A DNA stretch of 45,877 nucleotides from Prochlorococcus sp. AG-402-G06 (GCA_003277985.1 QCHR01000009.1:1-45877); one strand, 5' to 3'. Counted from the first letter of the stretch, positions 25,951 to 35,335 are shown. The notes: generated by a model from the sequence alone, not told the origin. Translations and numbers: made by a program.

Positions 25951-27255
25951 ATGAACAAGAATTTAAAGACTGAGGAATTAAAAAGAATATTAATAGTTGG
26001 AAGTGGCGGAAGAGAAAATTCTATTGCTTGGGCTCTATCCAAAAACCAATCTATAGAACAAATCTATGTTTGTCCTGGCAATGGTGGAACCGCCAATTTT
26101 GAAAAATGTATTTGTCTAAAACCTTCATCTGAAGATCAAAAAACAATCATAGATGAATGCCAACGACTTCAAATTAATTTAGTCATCATTGGGCCAGAGG
26201 TCCCCTTGGCTGAAGGCTTGGCAAATAAAATGCGTGCAGCTCGATTAACAGTTTTTGGTCCCGGTAAAGAAGGAGCTCAATTAGAGGCAAGTAAAGAATG
26301 GGCTAAAGATCTAATGATAGAAAACAATATTCCTACAGCAAAATATTGGTCTGCAAGATCTGAGGAGGAAGCATTAGATATTCTTCAAAAATTCAACCAA
26401 CCTCTCGTTATAAAAGCTGATGGTTTAGCTGCAGGTAAAGGTGTAACTGTTTGTGAAACCCTTGAGCAATCAAAAGAAGCTATTAAAGACATATTTTCTG
26501 GAAAGTTTGGCTCTGCAGGTAATAAAGTTATCCTTGAAGAAAAAATTGAAGGGCCAGAAGTTTCCATTTTTGCTCTATGTGATGGAGAGAAATTAATTGT
26601 CCTTCCACCTGCTCAGGATCACAAAAGGCTACTGGACGGAGATAACGGTCCAAATACTGGTGGCATGGGAGCCTATGCACCTGCTCTTTTAATTAATCAA
26701 CAAGATATTAAAGACTTAACTGAGCTTGTTCTTCTTCCAACTTTAAACGGGCTGAAAAAAAAGAAAATTAAATATATAGGCGTCATTTATGCTGGTTTAA
26801 TGCTCACATCAACTGGACCAAAAGTTATCGAATTCAATTGCCGCTTTGGCGACCCAGAATGTCAAGCCTTAATGCCATTAATGGGTGACGAATTTGCATC
26901 TGTACTTTTCGCTTGCGCTCGAGGGGATCTGGCAAACGCACCAAAACTTTCATTTAAAACTCATTGCAGTGTCTGTGTTGTTGCATCATCTAAGGGGTAT
27001 CCTGAAAGACCTAAAAAAGGTGACAGCATAAATATAAACATTGAATCAAATCCTTCACTCCAAGTTTTTCATGCAGGCACCACAGTCGATGAGTTTAACA
27101 ATATAATTACTTCTGGAGGAAGAGTTCTTTCAGTAGTTGCTCAGGGAGAGAGTTTCGACAAAGCTTTCAGCTTGGCTTACTCTAATTTAAAAAAAATCAA
27201 TTTTGAAGGTATGCATTTTCGCAATGACATTGGTTATCAGGTAAGAAATATATAA
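25951..27255 (+). CDS. purD: Phosphoribosylamine-glycine ligase (GAR synthetase)
   Basis: ATP-grasp enzyme of purine synthesis joining glycine to phosphoribosylamine. The 434-residue protein starts its N-domain with LIVGSGGRENSIAWAL, then shows VIIGPEVPLAEGLA, PLVIKADGLAAGKGVTVC (ATP-grasp), the DGDNGPNTGGMGAY motif and EFNCRFGDPECQ. The ATG start is at 25951. It is followed after 16 bases by the histidine kinase gene, suggesting shared transcription. Confidence 0.97.
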   Translation: MNKNLKTEELKRILIVGSGGRENSIAWALSKNQSIEQIYVCPGNGGTANFEKCICLKPSSEDQKTIIDECQRLQINLVIIGPEVPLAEGLANKMRAARLTVFGPGKEGAQLEASKEWAKDLMIENNIPTAKYWSARSEEEALDILQKFNQPLVIKADGLAAGKGVTVCETLEQSKEAIKDIFSGKFGSAGNKVILEEKIEGPEVSIFALCDGEKLIVLPPAQDHKRLLDGDNGPNTGGMGAYAPALLINQQDIKDLTELVLLPTLNGLKKKKIKYIGVIYAGLMLTSTGPKVIEFNCRFGDPECQALMPLMGDEFASVLFACARGDLANAPKLSFKTHCSVCVVASSKGYPERPKKGDSININIESNPSLQVFHAGTTVDEFNNIITSGGRVLSVVAQGESFDKAFSLAYSNLKKINFEGMHFRNDIGYQVRNI

Positions 27256-27271
27256 CTAAATAATATCTTAT

Positions 27272-29341
27272 ATGAAAAATTCAAATTTAAATAATAATAA
27301 TACTTTCTTACCACCAAGAGAAGATAACTTATTAGACAACTTAAGCATATTAGAAAAAATAAATTTATGGTGGTCAAGATTTAATTTAAGATCAAAATTA
27401 CTAGCATTTGGAACGTTAGTGGTGAGTTTTATAATGACACTTATTACATTCTTTGCTTTAAGTAGTATACAAAAAGATGCTGGGATGAATGATACAAGAT
27501 ATGCCAGAGATTTAGGCTTATTATTATCAGGTAATGTGACAGAGTTAGTAGCGAAGAATCAAACAAGAGAGCTTTTCAATGTGGCTGAAAAATTTTGGCG
27601 TTCAAGCAGAAATTTAAGGTACATATTCTTTACCGACCCAGATGGTTTAGTGAAACTGGGTATCCCAGTAAGTGCAACGACTTCAGAAACTGAGGCAGAA
27701 GGTGCTCTTCAACTAACAAGAAGACTTCAACTACCTAATGAATTAAAAAAACAACCTCAATTTCCATTAGTTAGACAACATTCAACTCCACAAGGTCAAG
27801 TAACTGATGTTTTTGTTCCAATGCTTTGGAAGGGTGAATATCTAGGTACCCTGGCTCTAGGAGTAACACCTAACAAAAAAGCTCTTGCCTCAGCTGCTTT
27901 AACAAGAGAGATCACTGTTGCAGTATTTATCTCTATTTGGGTTTTAGTAATTATTGGAGCGGTATTTAATGCTCTAACAATCACACGACCTATTAAAGAA
28001 TTGGTTATTGGAGTCAGAGAAATTGCTAAAGGGAATTTCAAATCAAGAGTAGATCTACCCATGAGCGGTGAGCTTGGAGAACTCTTAAATGGCTTTAACG
28101 CAATGGCATCCAGATTAGAAGATTATGATGCAGCAAATATCGAAGAATTAAAAGCTGCACAAGTCAAACAGCAATCTTTAATAGCTACCATGGCAGATGG
28201 AGCTCTTCTTCTTGATGAACAAGGCAATATTGTATTAGTGAACCCAACTGCTAGAAGGTTATTTCGCTGGGAAGGCAGAAATCTCGAAGGGCAAAAATTA
28301 TTAAATCAACTTCCCGAATCACTTGTAAAAGAACTTGAAACACCAATAACATCCCTGTTAAACAATTTTGGAGACAGCGATGACTTGCGTTGTAATCTTG
28401 AGGAACCACCAAGAACACTTCGTATAGTTTTAAAGTCTGTGAGGGACACAACTGGAGAAAACATCAAGGGTATTGCTGTTACCGTACAAGATCTTACAAG
28501 AGAAGTTCAGCTAAACGCGGCTCAAAAAAGATTTATTAGTAATGTTTCACACGAATTAAGAACACCATTATTTAATATTAAAAGCTATGTAGAAACATTG
28601 TATGATCTAGGAGAACAACTTTCAAAAGATGAGCAAAAAGAATTTCTAGGTGTTGCAAATTCAGAAACAGATAGACTTACTCGCTTAGTCAATGATGTTC
28701 TTGACCTATCTAAATTGGAATCAGGAAGAACAATACAATTAGAATCATTAAGTATAAAAGAAGCTATGGAACAAACTCTAAGAAACTATAAACTTAATGC
28801 TGAAGATAAAAATGTTAAGCTAACACTAACCATAGAGAATAATCTAGCATTTGTTTTAGCCAACTGGGATATGATTCTTCAAGTTTTAGATAATCTTGTA
28901 GGTAATGCACTTAAGTTTAGTCAACGAGGAGGAACAATAAACTTAAAGGCTTATACCTGGCCAGATATTTGCGTTGCTTCGCGCGTTGATTTAGATACTG
29001 AAGCACCACATTGTGAAATATTATCTCCAATGCCAAAAATCCGTGTAGAGGTATCTGATACAGGGTGTGGTATTTCTGAACTAGATCAACAAAGAATATT
29101 TGAACGTTTTTACAGAGTCGAAGATTCGGTTCACACTGAAGTAGGAACTGGGTTGGGGCTTTCAATTGTTAAAGGTATCGTTGATAAACACGGAAGTGAG
29201 ATAAGAATGGCCAGTGAGCCAAATATTGGGACGACCTTTTGGTTTGAACTTCCTCTTGAAGATTCGGACGCTGATCAACTATTACTAAAATCAGCAAGAA
29301 AAAATTGGGAAATTGAAAATGATAAATCTTTAATCAAATAA
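27272..29341 (+). CDS. nblS: Sensor histidine kinase, NblS/Hik33 (DspA) type
   Basis: Membrane kinase sensing light, redox and stress in cyanobacteria, working with the response regulator RpaB. It has 689 residues. Membrane segments lie at ~42-64 and ~214-235 with an extracytoplasmic sensor domain between. A HAMP linker follows (~236-288, ITRPIKELVIGVREIAKG), then a PAS domain (~300-405), HisKA with phospho-acceptor His427 in SNVSHELRTP, and an ATPase domain with NALKFS, DTGCGIS and GTGLGLSIVKG. The domain order matches NblS, which is conserved as one of the few kinases in Prochlorococcus. The gene converges on kaiC with a 4-base gap. Confidence 0.93.
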   Translation: MKNSNLNNNNTFLPPREDNLLDNLSILEKINLWWSRFNLRSKLLAFGTLVVSFIMTLITFFALSSIQKDAGMNDTRYARDLGLLLSGNVTELVAKNQTRELFNVAEKFWRSSRNLRYIFFTDPDGLVKLGIPVSATTSETEAEGALQLTRRLQLPNELKKQPQFPLVRQHSTPQGQVTDVFVPMLWKGEYLGTLALGVTPNKKALASAALTREITVAVFISIWVLVIIGAVFNALTITRPIKELVIGVREIAKGNFKSRVDLPMSGELGELLNGFNAMASRLEDYDAANIEELKAAQVKQQSLIATMADGALLLDEQGNIVLVNPTARRLFRWEGRNLEGQKLLNQLPESLVKELETPITSLLNNFGDSDDLRCNLEEPPRTLRIVLKSVRDTTGENIKGIAVTVQDLTREVQLNAAQKRFISNVSHELRTPLFNIKSYVETLYDLGEQLSKDEQKEFLGVANSETDRLTRLVNDVLDLSKLESGRTIQLESLSIKEAMEQTLRNYKLNAEDKNVKLTLTIENNLAFVLANWDMILQVLDNLVGNALKFSQRGGTINLKAYTWPDICVASRVDLDTEAPHCEILSPMPKIRVEVSDTGCGISELDQQRIFERFYRVEDSVHTEVGTGLGLSIVKGIVDKHGSEIRMASEPNIGTTFWFELPLEDSDADQLLLKSARKNWEIENDKSLIK

Positions 29342-29345
29342 ATAT

Positions 29346-30848
29346 TTAGTCTTCATTTGATTTAATGCTTTTAAAAACCCCGGCAATCTGCTCTTCTGGA
29401 TTAACCCGATGAGGGGCTCCACTAAATATTTGTTCAAAATTAGAGAATGAATCTTTGATCTCTGGACCTTCATTAGTAATTATATATTCTCGTATCCTTT
29501 TGTCATGCCATGAACCTCTCATCTTAAAAACATTTATTGCTCTTGCCATTTCTCCTCTTATTTCTACATATTGCAAAAGCAAAATAGTATCCGTTATTGT
29601 TGAAATATGAGAATCAGTAATTGAGTGACTACCCATGAATTCTTCGGCAGTATTAGTAAAGAATCCTGCTATTTCTTCTTGTTTTGCATAACCAGTTACA
29701 CCAATAACAAACTGCCTAAATGCATTCAAACTTACACCTCTAGCCAATGCAGATAATGAATCAATTGCCATTCTGGAAGGTTTATATTCGCTAATCTCAG
29801 ATTTAATAATTTGCAGATGGTCCTCTAAACCAGTTGACTCTGGGTAAGCACAAATAATCTTCAATAATCCATCCTCTTCCATTTTTTCAAAATCGATCCC
29901 CCAGCTGGTTGCATTGCGAAGAAGTTGCGCTCTTGATTCCTCATATGCAAAAAGGATTGTCCTTTCTTTATGTGTATAAGCATCTTCAACAAACTTAGAA
30001 ACTAGCATTGTTTTTCCAGTCCCAGTTGCCCCAGTTGCAAGAATAATTGAATCTTGAAAATATCCTCCACCACACATTTCATCCAAATCGGGCACTCCCG
30101 AACTTATCCGAATATTTGATGATCTTTGGGTTAACCTCATTGCACCCAAAGGGAAAGCAACTATTCCATGGGGGCCCATTGTAAAAGGGAATTCACCCTT
30201 CATATGGGTAGTTCCTCTTAATTTTAAAATCTCAACAGTTCGTCTTCTTTTCTCTGATTCTAATACATTCCTCAAAATTACAACATTGTCAGAAACAAAT
30301 TCTTCAACTCCATATCTAGCAATTGGACCATATTCATCTATTCTTTCAGTTGTCATAACAGTAGTAACACCTATTTCTTTAAGTCTTGCTATTAGTCGAA
30401 AAATCTCTCTTCTAACTACATAGATAGCATCATATTGTTGAAAAACTGCTGTCATTGAATCAATGGCGACTCTCTTAGCTTTGAACTTTCTAATCGCATA
30501 ACTGATCCTTTCAATCAATCCTGACAAGTCAAAACTACCCGCGACATCTTGTCCATCAGGATCTGGAGATGCATCTAAAATAAAAAGTTTATTTTGATCA
30601 ATTAATCCTTGTAAATCCCATCCAAAACTTGCAGCATTTCTAATAATATCTAAAGGGGATTCTTCAAAAGTAACAAGAATTCCAGGTTCATCAAAATTAC
30701 ATATCCCATGATGAAGATATTGCAGAGAAAACACTGTTTTACCAGTCCCTGAAGTTCCACTTACAAGAGTGCTACGCGCATTTGGCAACCCCCCATGACA
30801 AATATCATCAAAGCCCTCAATTCCAGTGGGAAGTTTTTGAACCTGCAT
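29346..30848 (-). CDS. kaiC: Circadian clock protein KaiC
   Basis: Double-domain RecA-like ATPase/autokinase, core of the circadian oscillator. It has 500 residues, lacking ~15 N-terminal residues of the Synechococcus elongatus protein. CI has Walker A GTSGTGKT (31-38) and catalytic Glu pair 62-63. CII has Walker A GATGTGKT (273-280), Glu pair 303-304, and the phosphosites Ser416/Thr417 with Thr411 nearby (HSITDSHIST), all conserved. The A-loop region (EQIFSGAPHRV, ~472-482) is kept, but the final tail (~483-500) differs from the KaiA-binding tail of S. elongatus. KaiA is not encoded here. It is 129 bases downstream of kaiB on the same strand. Confidence 0.99.
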   Translation of the reverse strand: MQVQKLPTGIEGFDDICHGGLPNARSTLVSGTSGTGKTVFSLQYLHHGICNFDEPGILVTFEESPLDIIRNAASFGWDLQGLIDQNKLFILDASPDPDGQDVAGSFDLSGLIERISYAIRKFKAKRVAIDSMTAVFQQYDAIYVVRREIFRLIARLKEIGVTTVMTTERIDEYGPIARYGVEEFVSDNVVILRNVLESEKRRRTVEILKLRGTTHMKGEFPFTMGPHGIVAFPLGAMRLTQRSSNIRISSGVPDLDEMCGGGYFQDSIILATGATGTGKTMLVSKFVEDAYTHKERTILFAYEESRAQLLRNATSWGIDFEKMEEDGLLKIICAYPESTGLEDHLQIIKSEISEYKPSRMAIDSLSALARGVSLNAFRQFVIGVTGYAKQEEIAGFFTNTAEEFMGSHSITDSHISTITDTILLLQYVEIRGEMARAINVFKMRGSWHDKRIREYIITNEGPEIKDSFSNFEQIFSGAPHRVNPEEQIAGVFKSIKSNED

Positions 30849-30977
30849 TTTTAGTCGACTTTTTTAATTAAAGAACGCTCAAAGCTCTTATGTACAAAAC
30901 ATAATAAACAAATGGAAGAATAGCTTAGTTATCGGTTGGGCTTAAGAATTCATTTACCTATTGTTTAAATGGTTCCG

Positions 30978-31301
30978 CTATTTTTCTGAAGAATAAAACA
31001 TCTCTTGATCTGATAATTCATCATACAAAAGATCCAATCCTATTAAAACCTTTTCTCTATCAGACAGGTCACCAATAATTCTTCGTACTGGTGGAGGTAG
31101 AATCTTGGCAAGAGTTGGCGTAGCAAGTATCTTATCTTCTTCGGCTAATTGAGGACTTTTTAAAACATCAATAACCTTAAGCGCATAGACACCTTTGAAT
31201 TCACTTTCTAAGATTTCTCTCAATGTATTCAAAGCTCTCATAGAGTTTGGTGTATTCCCAGCCACATAAAGCTTAAGAATATATGTCTTCCTTGCATTCA
31301 T
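30978..31301 (-). CDS. kaiB: Circadian clock protein KaiB
   Basis: Fold-switching thioredoxin-like protein that binds the KaiC CI ring. The 107-residue protein has the family's [15 protein letters not shown] start, [20 protein letters not shown] and the [19 protein letters not shown] segment. The length matches cyanobacterial KaiB. The ATG start at 31301 is preceded by a strong GGAGG (31308-31312) six bases upstream. It is upstream of kaiC and divergent from rplU. The 157 bases to the earliest rplU start are too few for kaiA. Confidence 0.99.
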   Translation of the reverse strand: MNARKTYILKLYVAGNTPNSMRALNTLREILESEFKGVYALKVIDVLKSPQLAEEDKILATPTLAKILPPPVRRIIGDLSDREKVLIGLDLLYDELSDQEMFYSSEK

Positions 31302-31389
31302 TTGAAACCTCCATAAGTCAAAAGGGCATATGCTTTTTTTTAATCTTGACTAAGTAACCAACAAAAAGCGAAAATGTTAGTTTGTTTTT

Positions 31390-31437
31390 CGATTACGATT
31401 AGGGCTTAATCGATTAAAAGAAAGGGAATCCCCCTTT
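31390..31437. promoter_or_regulatory. Repeats in the kaiB-rplU divergent region
   Basis: CGATTA occurs three times (31390-31395, 31396-31401, 31411-31416), the last overlapping the reverse copy TAATCG (31407-31412). Just after lies a small hairpin AAAGGG (31421-31426) / CCCTTT (31432-31437) with a T-rich tail, in what may be the rplU mRNA leader. The elements could be an operator, a ribosomal-protein leader or chance; the sequence alone does not decide. Confidence 0.35.
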
Positions 31438-31473
31438 TATTTTATTTCGAGCCTTAACGTGTCACCAATAATC

Positions 31474-31884
31474 ATGGCTGATAAAAAATCATCTCCTATA
31501 AAGGAAACTCCAAAAGATGAAACTTATGCGATAGTCGAAGCCTCAGGAAAACAATTTTGGCTTCAATCTAACCGTTATTACGACTTAGATCGATGTCAGG
31601 CTGAAGTTGATGACGTTTTAACTATTGACAAAGTTCTTCTATTAAATGACGGTAAAGATTTAAAGGTAGGAAAACCTTATGTGAAAGATGCAAAAGTTGA
31701 AATAAAAGTCCTAGAACATAGAAGAGGTCCAAAGATAATTGTTTATAAAATGCGTCCAAAGAAAAAGACAAGACGTAAGAATGGTCATCGCCAAGAACTT
31801 ACACGAGTTTTAGTTCAATCAATATCGGTTGGATCAAAAGCTAAAAAAACCAAAACTACTACAAGTAAAGTAGAATCTGATTAA
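31474..31884 (+). CDS. rplU: 50S ribosomal protein L21
   Basis: Large-subunit ribosomal protein. The core matches L21: YAIVEASGKQFWL, then YYDLDRCQAEVDDVLTIDKVLLL, VLEHRRGPKIIVYKMRPKKKTRRKNGHRQ. Both ends carry polar, Lys-rich extensions (about 20 residues at each end), common in picocyanobacterial L21. The frame opens at GTG 31459, but ATG at 31474 (MADKKSS) is preferred, giving 136 residues. It is followed after 26 bases by rpmA, the usual pair. Confidence 0.97.
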   Translation: MADKKSSPIKETPKDETYAIVEASGKQFWLQSNRYYDLDRCQAEVDDVLTIDKVLLLNDGKDLKVGKPYVKDAKVEIKVLEHRRGPKIIVYKMRPKKKTRRKNGHRQELTRVLVQSISVGSKAKKTKTTTSKVESD

Positions 31885-31910
31885 ATCAATTCAAAAAAAT
31901 TACATAAATC

Positions 31911-32183
31911 ATGGCTCATAAAAAAGGTACGGGATCAACCAGAAATGGAAGAGATTCAAACTCTAAAAGACTTGGGGTCAAAGCCTATGGCGGTGAGAAA
32001 GTTACTGCTGGATCTATTCTTATTCGTCAAAGAGGAACATCGATTCTTCCAGGAATCAATGTGGGCAGGGGAAAAGATGATACTCTTTTCGCCCTAACTG
32101 ATGGTTCAGTTCACTTTGAGAGTATTCGTAGAGGCTTAAGAAATAGAAAAAGAATTAATATTTCAACTGCTAAGGCAATTTAG
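31911..32183 (+). CDS. rpmA: 50S ribosomal protein L27
   Basis: Large-subunit protein at the peptidyl-transferase centre. It starts [16 protein letters not shown] with the typical [20 protein letters not shown] segment and [17 protein letters not shown] pattern ([12 protein letters not shown]). Full length at 90 residues. It directly follows rplU and converges, with a 1-base gap, on the methyltransferase gene. Confidence 0.99.
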   Translation: MAHKKGTGSTRNGRDSNSKRLGVKAYGGEKVTAGSILIRQRGTSILPGINVGRGKDDTLFALTDGSVHFESIRRGLRNRKRINISTAKAI

Positions 32184-32184
32184 T

Positions 32185-32952
32185 TCATCTTTTTAATGGT
32201 TTATAAGCACGAGTAGTAATTAAGAAAGGATGGAAAACTTCTAAATAATTTATTTGTAATGTAGTAAAGAAATTTTCAATCAGACCTGGATCATCAAAAT
32301 GAAAAGGGTATTCTCCGTTTTTTCCTTTGTAAAAATACCAATTCATAAGAGCTACTCCTTCAGGAGAAAGTTTTTTCAAAAATATCTTTAATTGTTTTGC
32401 TGGATCTGGCAGATGTTCAAGGACATCCAAGCAAACAAGAGAATCAAAAATTACATCAGAGGTGCTTTCTAAATCTCGAAAAACTGAAATCCTATCTTCG
32501 ATTCCCAATTCCTTAGACCTATGTTCTACAAAACTTCGATTTTGAGGGTTTAGATCCACAAACCAAACATGTTCAACATCTGGCAAAAACGAGGCAGCCA
32601 GAGAATGCGTACCAATACCTCCACCAAAATCTAAAACTTTCCCAGAAACAAATTTTTGTTGTAGACGAAGAGTGTCAGCTATGTAGTCTGAGCTATTTAA
32701 ATGCCAAGATGCTAGATCTATCAAATGAGCATCTCCAACCTTTTCTTCGTAAAAATCGCCTGCATTCTTCTCAGTAAATGCACCTGGATGGAGAGCGGCC
32801 AAATCATCAACACCGTTAAGCAACCTTTTATCTAATTCATCATTATTAATATCAAGGAACTCAATTAAGTGATTTTTTAAATTAAAGCCATCTTTAAGGA
32901 AGCAAGAAATACTTAGATCTAAATTGCTCATATTATTTGGCTCACTGAACAC
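32185..32952 (-). CDS. SAM-dependent class I methyltransferase, substrate unknown
   Basis: A 255-residue protein. The SAM-binding core starts at VLDFGGGIGTHSLA (~107-120, motif I), followed by VWFVDLNPQNRSF (~132-144, acidic residue binding the ribose) and DSLVCLDVLEHLPDP (~172-186). The first ~100 residues are helical and may carry the substrate site. The substrate cannot be told. The start is GTG at 32952; an ATG eight codons in (32931) is an alternative. It stands alone between rpmA and truB. Confidence 0.82.
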   Translation of the reverse strand: MFSEPNNMSNLDLSISCFLKDGFNLKNHLIEFLDINNDELDKRLLNGVDDLAALHPGAFTEKNAGDFYEEKVGDAHLIDLASWHLNSSDYIADTLRLQQKFVSGKVLDFGGGIGTHSLAASFLPDVEHVWFVDLNPQNRSFVEHRSKELGIEDRISVFRDLESTSDVIFDSLVCLDVLEHLPDPAKQLKIFLKKLSPEGVALMNWYFYKGKNGEYPFHFDDPGLIENFFTTLQINYLEVFHPFLITTRAYKPLKR

Positions 32953-33027
32953 ACTGAGTTATAACTTTAATTGTTTAGGGTTACTTGAACAATCATTTCA
33001 CCTGAGTCTCAACCTACAAAATTAATT

Positions 33028-33972
33028 TTGGAAAAGCATTTTGGATTTGTTGTCATTGATAAGCCTGCTGGCCTTACTTCTCATGATTGCGTCAATAGAC
33101 TTAGAAAAGTATTTGGCATCAAAAAAATTGGACATAGTGGAACTCTCGACCCCTCAGTGACAGGAGTACTTCCAATTGCAATAGGCAATGCAACAAGATT
33201 AATCTCTTATTTACAAGGCTCTAAAGGTTATACAGGGATTATCCAGTTAGGTGCAACGACAAATACTGATGATATGCAAGGAAAAATTATAGAATCAAGG
33301 GATTGGCCATTAATTAGCGAAAATGATATAAATTCTCTATTAGAAAATTTCAGGGGTGAGATACTACAAAAGCCTCCAATTTTTTCAAGTGTTCATATAA
33401 AAGGAGAGAGAGCTTATAAGAAAGCAAGAAAAGGAGAAAAATTTGATTTAATTCCTAAAAAAGTGACCATAAATAAATTAAATTTAATAAGCTGGTCTCA
33501 AAAAAAAGGTGAGTTATTAGTTGACGTTGACTGTTCAACAGGAACATATATTAGATCTTTAGCAAGAGATATTGGAGATAAAATCGGATGCGGTGGGTAT
33601 TTAAAAAAATTACGCCGTACAAAAGCATATAATTTTAACGAAAATCATTCAGTAATACTTCCAGAAAAATCAGACGTTTACCAAGAGGTAAATAAACCCA
33701 AAATTCTTAATCCTAATATCTTTTTTAAACATCTTTCTACTTTTGAATTAATTTCTAAAGAAGAGATTATTAGTTGGCGCTCCGGAAGAAAGATAAGTTT
33801 TCAGAATAATATTGAACGTTTAAAGATATGCAAAAACGAGAAGACCGAAGATAATGTTATTAATAATAAAAATATATTAGTATTGGATAAAAAAAATAAA
33901 ATACTAGGCATAGGGAATTTAGATGAAACCCACGAAATCAAGCCAAAGATTGTTTTCGATGCCATTGGTTAA
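33028..33972 (+). CDS. truB: tRNA pseudouridine(55) synthase TruB
   Basis: Makes pseudouridine 55 in the T loop of tRNAs. The 314-residue protein has FVVIDKPAGLTSHDCV at the start, the catalytic GHSGTLDPSVTGVLP (Asp41), KPPIFSSVHIKGERAY, and DCSTGTYIRSLARDIG. The C-terminal part is Lys/Asn-rich and less conserved. The start is TTG at 33028, in a leader without a strong RBS. Divergent from the methyltransferase gene. Confidence 0.96.
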   Translation: MEKHFGFVVIDKPAGLTSHDCVNRLRKVFGIKKIGHSGTLDPSVTGVLPIAIGNATRLISYLQGSKGYTGIIQLGATTNTDDMQGKIIESRDWPLISENDINSLLENFRGEILQKPPIFSSVHIKGERAYKKARKGEKFDLIPKKVTINKLNLISWSQKKGELLVDVDCSTGTYIRSLARDIGDKIGCGGYLKKLRRTKAYNFNENHSVILPEKSDVYQEVNKPKILNPNIFFKHLSTFELISKEEIISWRSGRKISFQNNIERLKICKNEKTEDNVINNKNILVLDKKNKILGIGNLDETHEIKPKIVFDAIG

Positions 33973-34023
33973 AATCAAAAAATCTATATCTTGTTCGTCA
34001 ACTTATACCTATTAAATCATTTA

Positions 34024-35238
34024 TTAATAGGTTTTAATTTGTACACCTGTATAATAATGTTTTAGAATTTCACGAAAACTTGATCCTCTTTCAGCCATAG
34101 ATTTAGCTCCCCATTGACTCATCCCCACCCCATGTCCAGCACCATAACCCTCAACCAATAGAAAATAGTTTTCTGGAACCTGTGGGAGAGTTTTAGTTGA
34201 AAAATCATCAACTATTTTATTATCAAAATTTAATTTATTATCTATATTAATTGGATTAAATTTCAAACCAACCTCAAACTTAGTACTAAGCAATCGCAAT
34301 CTTTTTCTTAACTTTTTACCGGAAAAAATCTTACTTCCATTATTTCCATGAAGTCGTATTTTCAAGACTCTACCAGTATTACTTTTATCAATAATTTGAA
34401 TACTGTTTACACCACCCAATTCAGGAAAAAACTTTTCCAATTCTGCAGAAGTAAATTTATTTTTCCATCTGTATTTTGTACTATTTTGGTCATAGTCAAT
34501 AACACTTCTTAAATAAGGCAATTGATACTTCCAAACTTGACCACTATCCTCAGTCCTTCCTCCAGAACTACTATGAAAAACTGCATTAATCATCTGATTC
34601 TTATAAAATAGAGCTAATGAGCTTGTACTTCTAACTGCCCTGTTTATTTTCGCTGTTTCAGATTCAAGTCCTAAATAAACTTGGCTAGCTTGTGTTGAAT
34701 GTAGATCAAATAATTTATTTTTATCTAAAAGCTTTAAAGCATAAGTCCTTGCTGCTATTGCTTGAGCTTGAAGTGCAGCAAGAGGAAATTCTTTAGGCAT
34801 TTCACTGCCAACAACACTTTTCAAATACTTTTCTAATTTTAAATAATTTATTATATTTAACTTCTTTTCTTCTAATGAGACTCTTAATTCTCCAGCATAT
34901 CTTCTATTCTTAAACCAAATCCCTCTTTTATCACCATTGCTAATAATTAAATTGAAATTATTTGGTAATTCGAACCATGTATTTAGGTTATTAACTGAAT
35001 ATTTAGCCTTATTATTTTTATAAACTAAATTTAAAGATTTAATTCTTCTATGATTTGAAGAGATACCTTGAACAAAAATATTTGCTGAATTGTCAGCTCT
35101 AAATCTTGCTTCATTTTCATTACCTATCAAAACACGCATTATTGGCTCTTTTGCAGCAATTACCTTTAATGGAGAGAAAAAAAATATTCCTATAAAGATT
35201 ATTGTCCATCCAAATTTTCTTTTAGGTGATGCGCTCAC
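34024..35238 (-). CDS. SpoIID/LytB domain protein
   Basis: An exported 404-residue protein with an N-terminal signal segment (IIFIGIFFFSPLKVIAA, ~residues 13-29). The SpoIID domain is recognised by LKYLKSVVGSEMP-like text (LEKYLKSVVGSEMPKEFPL), ALQAQAIAARTYAL, an AVFHSSSGGRTEDS motif, and the end GAGHGVGMSQWGAKSMAERG with ILKHYYTG. In sporulating bacteria SpoIID is a peptidoglycan lytic transglycosylase; in cyanobacteria a role in wall remodelling is likely but not shown. The gene converges on truB and is divergent from the RNase Z gene. Confidence 0.92.
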   Translation of the reverse strand: MSASPKRKFGWTIIFIGIFFFSPLKVIAAKEPIMRVLIGNENEARFRADNSANIFVQGISSNHRRIKSLNLVYKNNKAKYSVNNLNTWFELPNNFNLIISNGDKRGIWFKNRRYAGELRVSLEEKKLNIINYLKLEKYLKSVVGSEMPKEFPLAALQAQAIAARTYALKLLDKNKLFDLHSTQASQVYLGLESETAKINRAVRSTSSLALFYKNQMINAVFHSSSGGRTEDSGQVWKYQLPYLRSVIDYDQNSTKYRWKNKFTSAELEKFFPELGGVNSIQIIDKSNTGRVLKIRLHGNNGSKIFSGKKLRKRLRLLSTKFEVGLKFNPINIDNKLNFDNKIVDDFSTKTLPQVPENYFLLVEGYGAGHGVGMSQWGAKSMAERGSSFREILKHYYTGVQIKTY

Positions 35239-35335
35239 AATAAAAATTGAATTTAGGTACTAATTTTGCCTATAAGAAAGAAGATCAACCAGTGGTCAAA
35301 GCGATGAATGGCACCATGTCTTAAAAGAGGAAAAC

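Noticed and set aside
31302..31458. kaiA remnant
   Set aside because: All minus-strand frames were read; none shows the KaiA C-terminal text and stops are frequent.
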